A stretch of DNA of 64,000 nucleotides from Nocardioides salarius (GTDB lineage Bacteria > Actinomycetota > Actinomycetes > Propionibacteriales > Nocardioidaceae). Positions 1 through 8,701 of the stretch are shown here, one piece after another. The stretch is from positions 3,658,001 through 3,722,000 of the forward strand of contig NZ_JAFBBZ010000001.1 in NCBI RefSeq assembly GCF_016907435.1, written 5' to 3'. A model generated the notes under the pieces. The model saw only the letters and a list, made by a program, of their open reading frames with translations. It was not told the DNA's origin and searched no databases. The stretch's first letter is position 1. Each line of letters opens with the position of its first letter. The position numbers and the translations under genes were made by a program.

Positions 1-1118
1 CCGATGACCCGACCCGCACCTACCAGCTCGTGCAGTGGCTCGACGTGCTGGCGCTGCTGCACGAGCAGCACCCGGTGGCGATCGTGGTGCGCGACGCAGC
101 CTCGGGTGAGGTGCTGCGCGAGCGCACCGACCTGCCGGTGCTCACGGCGGTGGAGTTCCCCGAGCTGACCGCGCTCTACGACCGGCTCGACGCGAAGGTC
201 GTGCTCTACTGCAACAACTCGATGCTCAACTTCCAGTCGCTGCTCGACGGCCGTCGCCTGCACGTGCACATCAACCACGGCGAGAGCGACAAGCAGTCGA
301 TGGCCAGCAACAACGCGAAGGCATACGACCGGGTCTTCGTGGCCGGCGAGGCCGCGGTGCAGCGCCACGACAGCGGGCTGCTCGAGCTCGACACCCGTCG
401 GCTGGTGCGCACCGGGCGCCCCCAGCTCGACCTGCGCCCGGCGCCGCTGCTGGCGCCCAGCGCCCGTCGCACGGTGCTCTACGCCCCCACGTGGGAGGGC
501 GACGCCGACTACAACGACTACACCTCCCTCGACGTGCTGGGGGCGCTGATCGTCGAGGCCGTGCTGGAGGTGCCCGACGTGCGGCTGGTCTACAAGCCGC
601 ACCCCAAGATCGTCACCAGCACCACCCCGGCGGTGCGCGACGCGCACCTGGAGGTGCTGCGCCTGGTCGCCGAGGCCGGCGAGCGGGACCCCGGGGCGGG
701 GCACGCGCAGGTGCTGCGCGGCGACATCCTCGCGGTCATCCCCGACTGCGACGCGATGATCACCGACGTCTCCTCGGTCGGCCTCGACTGGCTCTACCTG
801 CGCACCGAGAAGCCGATCTTCCTCACCGACCGCCACCACGACGGTGAGCGGCTGCGCCGCGAGGTGCCCGTCAGCCGCTGCGCCGACGTGGTCGACAGCA
901 CGACGGTCGGCAGGCTCACGAGCCTGCTCACGGCGCGGCTCGAGCGCGACGAGCACCACCTGGCCCGGCTGGCGATGCGCCACCACTACTTCGACGACCT
1001 CCAGGTCGGCGACAGCACCCGCCACTTCCTCGACTCCGTCTCCGACCTGGTGCACCTGCGCGACCGCCTGGTCGGCGAGGTGGCCGGCGACGAGCAGGTC
1101 GTCGACACCATCGCCTGA
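1..1118 (+). CDS. CDP-glycerol glycerophosphotransferase family protein (5' end outside window)
   Basis: The frame is open to the left edge, so the N-terminus is missing; about 370 codons are visible. Family features seen are HINHGESDKQS, VLYAPTWEGD, VYKPHP and ITDVSSVGLDWLY followed by a KPIF segment, the order found in the C-terminal catalytic half of TagB/TagF-type poly(glycerophosphate) transferases. These enzymes move glycerol-phosphate units from CDP-glycerol onto a teichoic-acid type acceptor at the inner membrane face. The exact acceptor cannot be read from the sequence. A TagD-like cytidylyltransferase, which could make the CDP-activated donor, lies at the far end of the window (62996-63412), but the two are not in one operon. 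Confidence 0.8.
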   Translation, partial: DDPTRTYQLVQWLDVLALLHEQHPVAIVVRDAASGEVLRERTDLPVLTAVEFPELTALYDRLDAKVVLYCNNSMLNFQSLLDGRRLHVHINHGESDKQSMASNNAKAYDRVFVAGEAAVQRHDSGLLELDTRRLVRTGRPQLDLRPAPLLAPSARRTVLYAPTWEGDADYNDYTSLDVLGALIVEAVLEVPDVRLVYKPHPKIVTSTTPAVRDAHLEVLRLVAEAGERDPGAGHAQVLRGDILAVIPDCDAMITDVSSVGLDWLYLRTEKPIFLTDRHHDGERLRREVPVSRCADVVDSTTVGRLTSLLTARLERDEHHLARLAMRHHYFDDLQVGDSTRHFLDSVSDLVHLRDRLVGEVAGDEQVVDTIA

Positions 1119-1146
1119 GCCGCCCGCCAGGCACTACCGTCAGCGG

Positions 1147-1851
1147 ATGGCCCTGGTCCCCAGCCGCACCACGTCGCGCCGGCTCCGATCGGCGTACGTC
1201 GCCGTCGCGGCCCTGGACACCCTGCTCGCCGGCACCGCCGGCCGGCGGGCGCACCGGGCCAGGACGGTGACCAAGCCGCTGCTGATGCCGGTGCTGGCGG
1301 CGTCGCTCGCCACCGACCCGCGGGCGACGGGGTCGCCGCTGCGCACCACGACCCTCGCGGCGCAGGCCGGCGGGTGGGGCGGCGACGTGCTCCTCCTGGG
1401 CGCGGCCCCCGAGAGGTTCATGGCCGGCGCCGGCTCCTTCGCGCTGGGCCACGCTGCCTACATCGGCGGTTTCCGGTCGCGGCGCGGGGCACCACGCTGG
1501 CCGGCCCCGGCGGCCCTCGGGCTGCTGTGGGGGCTGACCGCGCCGCCGCTCGCGCTGGCCGCCGCGCGCCAGGACCGCCGGCTGGGCGCGACGATCGCGG
1601 CGTACTCGGCGGTGCTGACCTCGATGGCCGCCACCAGCACCCAGGTCGGCCCCTCGGTCGGGGCGGCGGCGCGGCGCCGCACCATGGCCGGTGCCGGGCT
1701 GTTCCTGCTCTCCGACGCGATCATCGGGCTGCGCGAGCTGTGGCTCACCGACCCGCCGCAGCGCCTCGAGTCGGCGGTGATGCTCACCTACGCAGCGGCC
1801 CAGCTGCTGCTCGCCGAGGGTGCCGCGCTGGCCGGCGACGGCACTGGGTGA
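1147..1851 (+). CDS. YhhN/TMEM86 family membrane protein (putative lysoplasmalogenase)
   Basis: The protein has 234 residues and is almost entirely hydrophobic helices separated by short Arg-rich loops, with the GHAAYIGGF and FLLSDAIIGLRE segments typical of the YhhN family. Human TMEM86B of this family hydrolyses lysoplasmalogen; bacterial members are usually annotated by homology only. The ATG at 1147 is 28 bases after the previous stop, so co-transcription with the upstream gene is possible. The substrate in this organism is unknown. Confidence 0.7.
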   Translation: MALVPSRTTSRRLRSAYVAVAALDTLLAGTAGRRAHRARTVTKPLLMPVLAASLATDPRATGSPLRTTTLAAQAGGWGGDVLLLGAAPERFMAGAGSFALGHAAYIGGFRSRRGAPRWPAPAALGLLWGLTAPPLALAAARQDRRLGATIAAYSAVLTSMAATSTQVGPSVGAAARRRTMAGAGLFLLSDAIIGLRELWLTDPPQRLESAVMLTYAAAQLLLAEGAALAGDGTG

Positions 1852-1882
1852 CCCGACGGGCCCGGGCCGGGACGAGGCCGGG

Positions 1883-2530
1883 TCAGGACGAGGCCGGGAC
1901 CCCCAGCTCGTCGAGCAGCCGACGGACCCGCCGCTCGATCTCGTCGCGGACCGCGCGCACCTGCGCCAGGTCCTGGCCCTCGGGGTCGTCGAGCGTCCAC
2001 TCCTCGTACCGCTTGCCCGGCAGCAGCGGGCAGGCCTCGCCGCAGCCCATGGTGACCACCACGTCGGCGGCACCGACGATCTCGTCGGTCCACGGCTTGG
2101 GGAACTCGGAGGAGATGTCGACGCCCCGCTCGGCCATCGCCGCCACCGCCACGTCGTTGAGCCCGCCGGCCGGCGCGGAGCCGCCGGACCAACCGACCAC
2201 GCGGTCGCCGGCCAGCTCCTCGAGCAGGCCCAGCGCCATCTGGGAGCGCCCGGAGTTGTGCACGCACAGGAACAGCACGACCGGCCGCCCGTCGTCGACG
2301 CGGCCCTCGGTGCGCGCGAGCGCCTGCAGGCGCTGGCGGGCGAACCGCTCGGCGAGGAGGGGGACGTAGTGGACCACCGACGCGGTCGCGCTCAGCTCGC
2401 GCACCGACGAGCGCAGCAGGCGGTCGATGGTCGCGCGGTTGAACGTGGCGGCGAACTCGGTGGCGAGGCGGTCGAGGGCTGCGTCGACGGCCACGCGGTG
2501 CTCGAGCGGGTCGGGGTGGTGGGTCGTCAC
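1883..2530 (-). CDS. arsC: arsenate reductase, low-molecular-weight phosphatase type, with N-terminal three-helix domain
   Basis: The protein has 215 residues and a GTG start. Residues 1-80 are a helical domain of the kind found before actinobacterial arsenate reductases. Residues about 85-210 are a LMW protein-tyrosine-phosphatase fold with the loop LCVHNSGRSQMA (C-x5-R-S) and a distal TMGCGEACP segment carrying two more Cys, as in Cys-relay arsenate reductases. It probably reduces arsenate to arsenite using a thiol cofactor, mycothiol being likely in an actinobacterium. It stands alone; the putative operator at 2549-2565 matches the one in front of the arsR-like gene at 58116, suggesting shared control. 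Confidence 0.85.
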   Translation of the reverse strand: MTTHHPDPLEHRVAVDAALDRLATEFAATFNRATIDRLLRSSVRELSATASVVHYVPLLAERFARQRLQALARTEGRVDDGRPVVLFLCVHNSGRSQMALGLLEELAGDRVVGWSGGSAPAGGLNDVAVAAMAERGVDISSEFPKPWTDEIVGAADVVVTMGCGEACPLLPGKRYEEWTLDDPEGQDLAQVRAVRDEIERRVRRLLDELGVPASS

Positions 2531-2548
2531 GGCGGTGCTCCTCAGTAG

Positions 2549-2565
2549 TTCAATGAATGTTGAGG
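2549..2565. promoter_or_regulatory. putative ArsR-type operator upstream of arsC
   Basis: The sequence TTCAATGAATGTTGAGG lies 19 bases upstream of the arsC start and contains the arms TCAA and TTGA six bases apart. The same motif with one change in the spacer occurs as a perfect inverted repeat at 58111-58128. A further GTTGAGG half-site lies at 2574-2580. Assignment to ArsR binding is inference from position and repetition. The rest of the gap 2531-2705 shows nothing else clear apart from the GGAGG before the next gene. Confidence 0.6.
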
Positions 2566-2705
2566 CAATACTCGTTGAGGCGACCGGCCCCGGTCAATCG
2601 GACGCGACGATGCCGTGACCTCAGGCCGGCTCTCGTAGGCTGGCAGCGCCGTGGGTTCCCCTGACGCCCTGTCGACGTCGTCACCCGCGGTGGAGGAACC
2701 ATCAC

Positions 2706-3394
2706 TTGGCAGCCCACCCCGCAGCCCCCGCGTCCCACTGCCCGAGCCTCGGCTCCGTCGTGCGCCGGGTCTGCTCCAGCCTGCTCGTGGCCGTCGTCGT
2801 GCCGGCGGTGCTCTTCTACGGCGTCTTCGCCCTGGCGGGGGTGTGGCCGGCGGTCGTGGCCGCCCTGCTCTGGTCGTACGGCGCCATCGGCTGGCGGCTG
2901 CTGACCGGGCGCCGCACCTCGGGACTGCTGGTCCTGGCTGCCGTGCTGCTGACCGGACGCACCCTGCTCTCGGTGCTGGCCGACAGCACCTGGCTCTACT
3001 TCCTGCAGCCGGTCATCAGCGACGGCGTCGTCGGGCTGCTCTTCCTGCTCTCGCTCGCCAGCGCCCGGCCGATGGTCGCCCGGCTGGCCGGCGACTTCTA
3101 CCCGATGGACCTCGAGATCGCGATGCGTCCGCGCATCCGGCGGCTCTTCTGGCACCTCACCGCTCTGTGGGCGGCGCTGGGGATCGGCAAGGCGGCGCTG
3201 ACCCTGTGGCTGCTGCAGACCCAGACGCTCGAGACCTTCGTGCTGGTCAAGAGCGCCTCGATGCTCGCCATCAACGTGCTGGCCGCGGTCGCCACGGTCG
3301 CGCTGGCCGCCTTCGTCGCCGGGCGCGAGGGCCTGCTCGGCTCCCCGCTCGCCCTGACGGACGCTGGTCGCCTCGCCCACCGTGGAGGGCATGA
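2706..3394 (+). CDS. VC0807-like integral membrane protein, 3' end uncertain
   Basis: A TTG start at 2706 is preceded by GGAGG at 2691-2695. The first 215 residues form about six hydrophobic segments (for example LLVAVVVPAVLFYGVFAL and FLQPVISDGVVGLLFLLS) and resemble small VC0807-type membrane proteins of unknown function. The frame has no stop before 4118 and would run through most of ppk2 as Arg/Ala-rich nonsense. Stops in the other two frames lie at 3355-3357 and at 3392-3394; the latter would give the ATGA overlap usual in this genome. A small frameshift near the end, natural or from sequencing, is likely, so the end given here is provisional. Confidence 0.5.
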
Positions 3395-4329
3395 CGACCA
3401 CCCCGTCCCACGCCGCGGAGCTCGACGAGATCGCGGACCTGAACGAGGAGCTGCGCCCCGAGGGCGACGAGCTCGACGACCTGGCCGGGCCGGAGGGCCT
3501 GCCGGCGTGGCGCCAGGGCTACCCGTACGACGCCAAGCTCGGCCGCCGCGACTACGAGCGGACCAAGCGCAGGCTGCAGATCGAGCTGCTGAAGCTGCAG
3601 GCGCACGTGAAGGACTCGGGCCTGCGGGTGGCCGTGCTCTTCGAGGGACGGGACGCGGCCGGCAAGGGCGGGGCGATCAAGCGCTTCACCGAGCACCTGA
3701 ACCCGCGTGGTGCCCGGGTGGTGGCGCTCGGCGTGCCCACCGAGCGCGAGCGCAGCGAGTGGTACTTCCAGCGCTACGTGCCGCACCTGCCCAGCGGCGG
3801 CGAGATCGTGCTCTTCGACCGGTCCTGGTACAACCGGGCCGGCGTGGAACGGGTGATGGGCTACTGCACGCCCACGCAGTACCTCAACTTCATGCGCGAG
3901 ACCCCCGAGCTCGAGCGGATGCTCGTGCGGTCGGGGATGCACCTGGTCAAGCTGTGGTTCTCGGTCTCGAAGCAGGAGCAGCTCGCCCGCTTCGAGGCCC
4001 GCGGCCAGGACCCGGTCAAGCAGTGGAAGCTCTCGCCGACCGACCTCGCGAGCCTCGACAAGTGGGAGGCCTACACCAGCGCCAAGCAGACGATGTTCTT
4101 CCACACCCACACCGGTGACGCGCCGTGGACGGTGATCAAGTCCAACGACAAGAAGCGCGCCCGGCTCGAGGCGATGCGGGTGCTGCTCTCGCGGTTCGAG
4201 TACCCGTCGAAGGACCACGAGCTGGTCGGTGGACCCGACCCGCAGCTCGTCGGGTCGCCCAAGGAGGTCACCGGTGTCGAGGACGGCCCGGCGCGACACT
4301 TCCCCAACCCGGTCGAGGCCTGGTCCTGA
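3391..4329 (+). CDS. ppk2: polyphosphate kinase 2 family protein
   Basis: The protein has 312 residues. It carries the PPK2 Walker A motif GRDAAGKGGAIKRF, the lid region with ERERSEWYFQRYVPHLP and the Walker B region FDRSWYNRAGVERVMGYC, as in single-domain PPK2 enzymes that transfer phosphate between polyphosphate and nucleoside mono- or diphosphates. About 45 acidic N-terminal residues precede the core. The ATG at 3391 was chosen over the GTG at 3382, although GGAGGG ends only one base before it, so the start is not certain. Class (NDP or NMP preference) cannot be fixed by eye. Confidence 0.9.
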   Translation: MTTTPSHAAELDEIADLNEELRPEGDELDDLAGPEGLPAWRQGYPYDAKLGRRDYERTKRRLQIELLKLQAHVKDSGLRVAVLFEGRDAAGKGGAIKRFTEHLNPRGARVVALGVPTERERSEWYFQRYVPHLPSGGEIVLFDRSWYNRAGVERVMGYCTPTQYLNFMRETPELERMLVRSGMHLVKLWFSVSKQEQLARFEARGQDPVKQWKLSPTDLASLDKWEAYTSAKQTMFFHTHTGDAPWTVIKSNDKKRARLEAMRVLLSRFEYPSKDHELVGGPDPQLVGSPKEVTGVEDGPARHFPNPVEAWS

Positions 4330-4353
4330 GCCTCCCGCGACCCTGGTCGGTCT

Positions 4354-5868
4354 TCACCGCTCGGCGGGCAGGTCGACCCGGAACCTCGCACCCCGCCCGG
4401 GGGCGGTGTCGACGCCGAGGGTGCCGCCGTGCGCCTGCACCAGCGAGCTGGCGATGGCCAGCCCGAGACCGGTGCCGCCGTCGGTGCGGTTGCGGGACTC
4501 GTCAGCGCGGTAGAACCGCTCGAACACCCGGCGCGCGTGGTCGGCGTCCATGCCGGGCCCCTCGTCGGCGACCTCGACCGCGACGCGCGCGGGCGCGCCG
4601 TCGTCGCCGCTGCGGGTGCTGACCGAGACCGTCACGCGGGTGTCCTCGGGCGTGTGCCGCAGCGCGTTGCCGAGCAGGTTGTCGAGCACCTGGCGCAGCC
4701 GGGGCGCGTCGCCCACGACGACGGGCAGCCCGTCGAGCGAGCCGACCTCGAGGACGACCGGGCGGTCCGGCTGCACCGCCCGTGCGCTCTCCACCGCCTC
4801 GGTCGTCAGGTCGAGCAGGTCGACCGGCTCGCTGGCCAGCGGCCGCTGCTGGTCCAGGCGCGCCAGCAGGAGCAGGTCCTCCACGAGCAGGCCCATGCGC
4901 TGCGCCTCCGACTCGATGCGCCCGACCACGCGGCGTACGCCGTCGTCGTCGCTGACCGCGCCCTGGCGGTAGAGCTCGGCGAAGCCGCGGATCGTGGTCA
5001 GCGGGGTGCGCAGCTCGTGGCTGGCGTCGGCGACGAAGCGGCGCATCCGCTCCTCCGACGTGCGCGCCGCCTGCTCGCCCGCCTCGCGCTCGGCGAAGGC
5101 CGACTCGACCCGGCCGAGCATCACGTTCAGCGCCGCCGCCAGCTGGCCGACCTCGGTGCGCTCGTCGGCCTCGGGCACCCGCTCGGACAGGTCGCCGGCG
5201 GCGATCGCGGCGGCCGTGCGCTCGACGTCCTGCAGCGGGCGCAGGCTGCCCCGCACGAGCAGGTAGCCGACCGCGCCGACCACGGCGAGCGTGACCACGC
5301 CGATGACCAGCAGCAGCAGCACCAGGCGGTCGAGGATGCCCTCCACGTCGTCGAGGCTCTGCGCGACCATCAGGGTGCCCGAGGAGCCGTCGGCCAGCGT
5401 CACCGGCACCGACCGGACCCGCCACCGGCCGTCACCGCTGACCGCCCCGACCGTGAAGGTGTCCTCGGCGTCCTCGGCGTCCTCGGCCGCGGGGTCGCTG
5501 GGCAGCAGCGGCAGCGGCTCGTCGTCGACGAGGTTGCTCGTGGGCCCCAGCACGACCTGGCCCGACTCGTCGACGACCTGCACCACGAACTCGCTGGGCA
5601 GCGGGCCGCGCCCCTGGGGGCCCCGGGAGCGGGTGGGCGTCTCGCCCAGCCCGGTGCTGCCCGCCAGGACCGGCGCCACCCCGCGCAGCTGCTCGTCGAC
5701 CCGGTCGAGCAGGTAGCCGCGCAGGGTCGCGTGAGTGGCCAGGCCGGAGCCGACCAGGGCCAGGGTCACCACCAGCAGCAGGGTCGCCACCAGCGCCCGG
5801 CGCAGCGGCACCCGCCCCACCAGCCCGGCCAGCCCGGCCGGCCCGGCCGGCCCGGCCAGCCCGCGCAC
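4354..5868 (-). CDS. two-component sensor histidine kinase
   Basis: The protein has about 504 residues from a GTG start. A short Gly/Ala/Pro-rich start leads to a membrane helix (LVATLLLVVTLALVGSGLA), an extracytoplasmic domain of about 150 residues with an acidic EDAEDAED repeat, a second helix, a HAMP domain, the HisKA box FVADASHELRTPLTTIRG and an HATPase domain (DNLLGNALRHTP, DEGPGMD, GTGLGLAI). It follows the response regulator gene by two bases and is surely its partner. The architecture resembles actinobacterial PhoR/TrcS-type kinases. The signal is unknown. Confidence 0.9.
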   Translation of the reverse strand: MRGLAGPAGPAGLAGLVGRVPLRRALVATLLLVVTLALVGSGLATHATLRGYLLDRVDEQLRGVAPVLAGSTGLGETPTRSRGPQGRGPLPSEFVVQVVDESGQVVLGPTSNLVDDEPLPLLPSDPAAEDAEDAEDTFTVGAVSGDGRWRVRSVPVTLADGSSGTLMVAQSLDDVEGILDRLVLLLLVIGVVTLAVVGAVGYLLVRGSLRPLQDVERTAAAIAAGDLSERVPEADERTEVGQLAAALNVMLGRVESAFAEREAGEQAARTSEERMRRFVADASHELRTPLTTIRGFAELYRQGAVSDDDGVRRVVGRIESEAQRMGLLVEDLLLLARLDQQRPLASEPVDLLDLTTEAVESARAVQPDRPVVLEVGSLDGLPVVVGDAPRLRQVLDNLLGNALRHTPEDTRVTVSVSTRSGDDGAPARVAVEVADEGPGMDADHARRVFERFYRADESRNRTDGGTGLGLAIASSLVQAHGGTLGVDTAPGRGARFRVDLPAER

Positions 5869-5870
5869 GC

Positions 5871-6590
5871 TCAGGCCCCGCTCGGGACGCGCAGCACGTA
5901 GCCGACGCCACGCACGGTGTGCAGCAGCCGCGGCTCGGTCGTGTCGACCTTGCGGCGCAGGTAGGAGACGTAGGACTCCACGACGTTGGCGTCGCCGCCG
6001 AAGTCGTACTGCCAGACCCGGTCGAGGATCTGGGCCTTGCTCAGCACCCGCCCGGGGTTCTGCAGGAAGTAGCGCAGCAGCTTGAACTCGGTGGGGGAGA
6101 GCGTGACCTCGCGCCCGTCCTTCCAGACCTGGTGGGAGTCCTCGTCGAGCTCGACGTCCTCGAAGCGGAACCGGGTCGACGGCACGCTCGCCGCGCCCTG
6201 CGTCGTACGCCGCAGGACCGCGCGGATGCGGGCCACGACCTCCTCGAGGCTGAACGGCTTGGTGACGTAGTCGTCGCCGCCGAGGGTCAGCCCCTGCACC
6301 TTGGCCTCGGCGCCGTCGCGCGCGGTCAGGAAGAGCACCGGGCACAGCCGGCCCTCGGAGCGCAGCCGGCGCACGACCTCGAAGCCGTCCATGCCCGGCA
6401 TCATCACGTCGAGGACCACCAGGTCGGGTCGCCAGTCGCGGGCCACGTCGAGGGCCGCCCGCCCGTCGGGGGCGGTGCGCACCTCGAAGCCGGAGAAGCG
6501 CAGGCTCGCCGCCAGCAGCTCGACGATGTTGGGCTCGTCGTCGACGACCAGGAGCCGGGCCTCGGGCGGGGTGCTCTGCGTCGGTGTCAC
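5871..6590 (-). CDS. OmpR/PhoB-type response regulator
   Basis: The protein has 239 residues. The receiver domain shows VVDDEPNI, the phospho-acceptor Asp in VVLDVMMPGMDGFE, T in FLTARD and K in DDYVTKPFS. The C-terminal winged helix contains LSPTEFKLLRYFLQNPGRVL and DFGGDANVVESYVSYLRRKVD, closely matching the PhoP/TcrX group of actinobacterial regulators. A GTG start at 6590 is preceded by AAGGA at good distance. It is transcribed just before the histidine kinase. Regulon unknown. Confidence 0.92.
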   Translation of the reverse strand: MTPTQSTPPEARLLVVDDEPNIVELLAASLRFSGFEVRTAPDGRAALDVARDWRPDLVVLDVMMPGMDGFEVVRRLRSEGRLCPVLFLTARDGAEAKVQGLTLGGDDYVTKPFSLEEVVARIRAVLRRTTQGAASVPSTRFRFEDVELDEDSHQVWKDGREVTLSPTEFKLLRYFLQNPGRVLSKAQILDRVWQYDFGGDANVVESYVSYLRRKVDTTEPRLLHTVRGVGYVLRVPSGA

Positions 6591-6764
6591 GCGACCATCC
6601 TTGCGCGCCGTCCCGGTCGGTGGCTGTGCGCTGCCTGGGAGGAACCTGTGAGTCACGGTCGCCGCGGCGGTGGCCCGGGGCTGCCGCCACCGCCGTCGCT
6701 GCCTACGATGGCCGGGTGCGTGGGGCCGCCGGGGTCCTGCGCGGCACGAGGGGGTCGGCGAGAC

Positions 6765-7586
6765 GTGAGCAGCGGACGGCACCGCGCGCCACGACCCGCG
6801 CCGCGAGCGGTGCCCCGTCGGCACCGGGCCGTGGTCGGCCTCGGCGCGGCAGGGGCGCTTGCGCTCGGCGCGCTGGCGATGCTGGGCCCGGTCGGCGCGG
6901 AGTCCTCGGTCGCCGAGGAGACCCCCGCGCCCGCTGCCGCCGACTCCGCGCCGAGGCGCACGGCCGCCTCGCTCGGCAACGTCGGAGCCGCCGTCGTCGA
7001 CCCGGTGCGCGGCCGCGACCCACGCCCCGAGCCGGAGCCGGAGCCGGAGCCCGAGCCGGTGCCGTACGCCGGCCCCGGCACCTTCGAGGTGGCCCCGGTC
7101 GAGCAGCCGCCACCCCCGGGCACCCTCACGACGTACACGGTCGAGGTCGAGCGCGGGCTGGCCGCCTCGGGCATCGACGCCGCCGAGGTCGCCGCGCAGG
7201 TGCGCGCCATCCTGGGCGACCCGCGCAGCTGGGTGCGCGGCGAGGCCGGGGTGCTCGAGCCCACCGCAGCCGACCCCGACCTGCGCATCCTGGTGACCAC
7301 GCCGGCCACCACCGACCGCTTCTGCGCCCCGCTCAACACCCGCGGCGAGCTGTCGTGCCGCAACGGGGGAGTGGTGGCGCTCAACGCGGTGCGCTGGGTG
7401 CGGGGCTCGCTGGCCTACGACGGGGGGCTGCGCGGCTACCGCCGCTACCTGGTCAACCACGAGGTCGGGCACGCGCTGGGCAACGGCCACGAGAGCTGCC
7501 CGGGCCCCGGCCTGCCCGCCCCGGTGATGCTGCAGCAGACCGTGGTCCTCGACGGCTGCGTGCCCAACGCCTGGCCGTATCCCTGA
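6765..7586 (+). CDS. secreted DUF3152 protein with HExxH metal motif
   Basis: The protein has about 273 residues from the GTG at 6765; an ATG at 6708 is a weaker alternative. An Arg-rich N-terminus precedes one hydrophobic segment (signal peptide or anchor), then a low-complexity linker with an alternating Pro-Glu run near residues 85-97, then the DUF3152 domain. That domain ends with HEVGHALGNGHESC, a zinc-peptidase-like HExxHxxGxxH motif, and has Cys residues likely to form disulfides. The function of the family is not established. The 174-base gap before it is the divergent promoter region with the response regulator; I see no clear operator there. Confidence 0.75.
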   Translation: MSSGRHRAPRPAPRAVPRRHRAVVGLGAAGALALGALAMLGPVGAESSVAEETPAPAAADSAPRRTAASLGNVGAAVVDPVRGRDPRPEPEPEPEPEPVPYAGPGTFEVAPVEQPPPPGTLTTYTVEVERGLAASGIDAAEVAAQVRAILGDPRSWVRGEAGVLEPTAADPDLRILVTTPATTDRFCAPLNTRGELSCRNGGVVALNAVRWVRGSLAYDGGLRGYRRYLVNHEVGHALGNGHESCPGPGLPAPVMLQQTVVLDGCVPNAWPYP

Positions 7587-7714
7587 GCTCGGCGCTGTTC
7601 GGGGATCGCCTGACGTCCCAGCAGCGGGAGACCACCGCCGCGACCTGGGCAACCTCGACCGCGAGACGAGGTGGAGGGGGTTCGCCCGGACTGGGGCGGG
7701 TCAGCGGGTCGGGT

Positions 7715-8587
7715 CTAGTAGGAGGTGACCGTGCTGAACGTGCTGCCGCCGTCGTCGCTGCGCAGGAGCTCGTCCTGGGTGGAGACGTAGACCGCACCCG
7801 ACGTCGTGACCGTCATCGCCTGCACCGCTCCATCCACCGTGGCCTGCTCGGACCACTCGTCGTCGGCGTCCTCGGCGGTGTGGACCTGGCCGGTGGGAGA
7901 GATGCCCACGAGACCGCCGTCCTCGGCCCAGTCCACGAGCATCAGCAGCGGCGCGTCCGTCAGCGGCGAGAAGCTCTCGCCGGCATCAGTGCTCAGGAGG
8001 AGCCCCGCCTCGCTGGTCGCCACCAGGGCATCGGAGCCCGGATCGGCAGCCACGTCGGCGACCGGCTCGGGCAGGGTGCGCTCGCTCCAGGTCAGCCCGG
8101 CGTCGAAGCTGCGCAGCAGTCGCACGGCGCCGTCGACGCCGTACAACGCGCTGCCAGCAGCGTCCAACGCGTGGAAGTCCGCTTCCCCGGCCAGGGAGAC
8201 CCCCTGCCAGGTCTGCCCAGCATCGCCCGAGGTGATGAGCCCCAGGGCCGCCGGGCCTTCCTCGCCGGGCCCGGGGTGGCCGCTGGCGTAGTAGTCGCCG
8301 CCGGCGGTGACGGTGAATCCCATCAGGTCGGTGTTCAGCTCCCCGACCGCCGAGGGGGCATCACCGTCGGCGCGCAGCGCGAAGAGTCCGTCGTGGGTGG
8401 CCAGGAGCAGCCGTCCGGTCCCGGGCTCCTCCGCCAAGCCGTGCACGTGGTCGGGGGAAAAGGCGGCCTCACCTTGCGTGGACTGCTCGCCACCTGAACA
8501 TCCGACCAGCGGAGCAGTCAGCAGCAGTGCTGCCGTGACGAGTGACCTGCGGCGAGCGCGGCCGGGGCGGGGGTGGAGGGTGGACAT
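7715..8587 (-). CDS. F510_1955-type BNR/sialidase-like lipoprotein
   Basis: The protein has 290 residues and a lipoprotein signal ending in LLTAPLVGCSGG. The remainder is a beta-propeller-like repeat protein (DHVHGLAEEPGTGRLLLATH, GFTVTAGGDYYASGHPG, LITSGDAGQTWQG, LRSFDAGLTW, LRSDDGGSTF), like the F510_1955 family often found in actinobacterial copper loci. Its role there is unproven. It is divergent from the BlaI/CopY regulator with a perfect inverted repeat in between, so it is probably controlled by it. A paralogue lies at 12449-13384. The 128 bases downstream (7587-7714) hold nothing I recognise. Confidence 0.75.
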   Translation of the reverse strand: MSTLHPRPGRARRRSLVTAALLLTAPLVGCSGGEQSTQGEAAFSPDHVHGLAEEPGTGRLLLATHDGLFALRADGDAPSAVGELNTDLMGFTVTAGGDYYASGHPGPGEEGPAALGLITSGDAGQTWQGVSLAGEADFHALDAAGSALYGVDGAVRLLRSFDAGLTWSERTLPEPVADVAADPGSDALVATSEAGLLLSTDAGESFSPLTDAPLLMLVDWAEDGGLVGISPTGQVHTAEDADDEWSEQATVDGAVQAMTVTTSGAVYVSTQDELLRSDDGGSTFSTVTSY

Positions 8588-8607
8588 CGATCGACCTTCC
8601 GGAGAGG

Positions 8608-8630
8608 GGCTACGAAGCACGATCGTAGCC
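8608..8630. promoter_or_regulatory. inverted repeat operator between lipoprotein and BlaI/CopY genes
   Basis: GGCTACGA and its exact complement TCGTAGCC are separated by seven bases. The repeat sits 21 bases before the lipoprotein start and 72 bases before the repressor ATG. Half-sites with a seven-base spacer also occur at 10908-10924 and 13589-13605 (TACTA, TAGTA). BlaI/MecI/CopY repressors bind such short TAC-type dyads, so this is a likely autoregulatory operator; binding is inferred. Confidence 0.65.
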
Positions 8631-8701
8631 AAGGGCTGGATGCGGGGCGCGACGCGGGGTGCGGGCTAGCATGGCGATCGGGCGACGGGACGGGGGGAGG
8701 C

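Noticed and set aside
7028-7065. The Pro-Glu coding repeat as a possible CRISPR or satellite
   Set aside because: Units are six bases, in frame and within a secreted protein linker.
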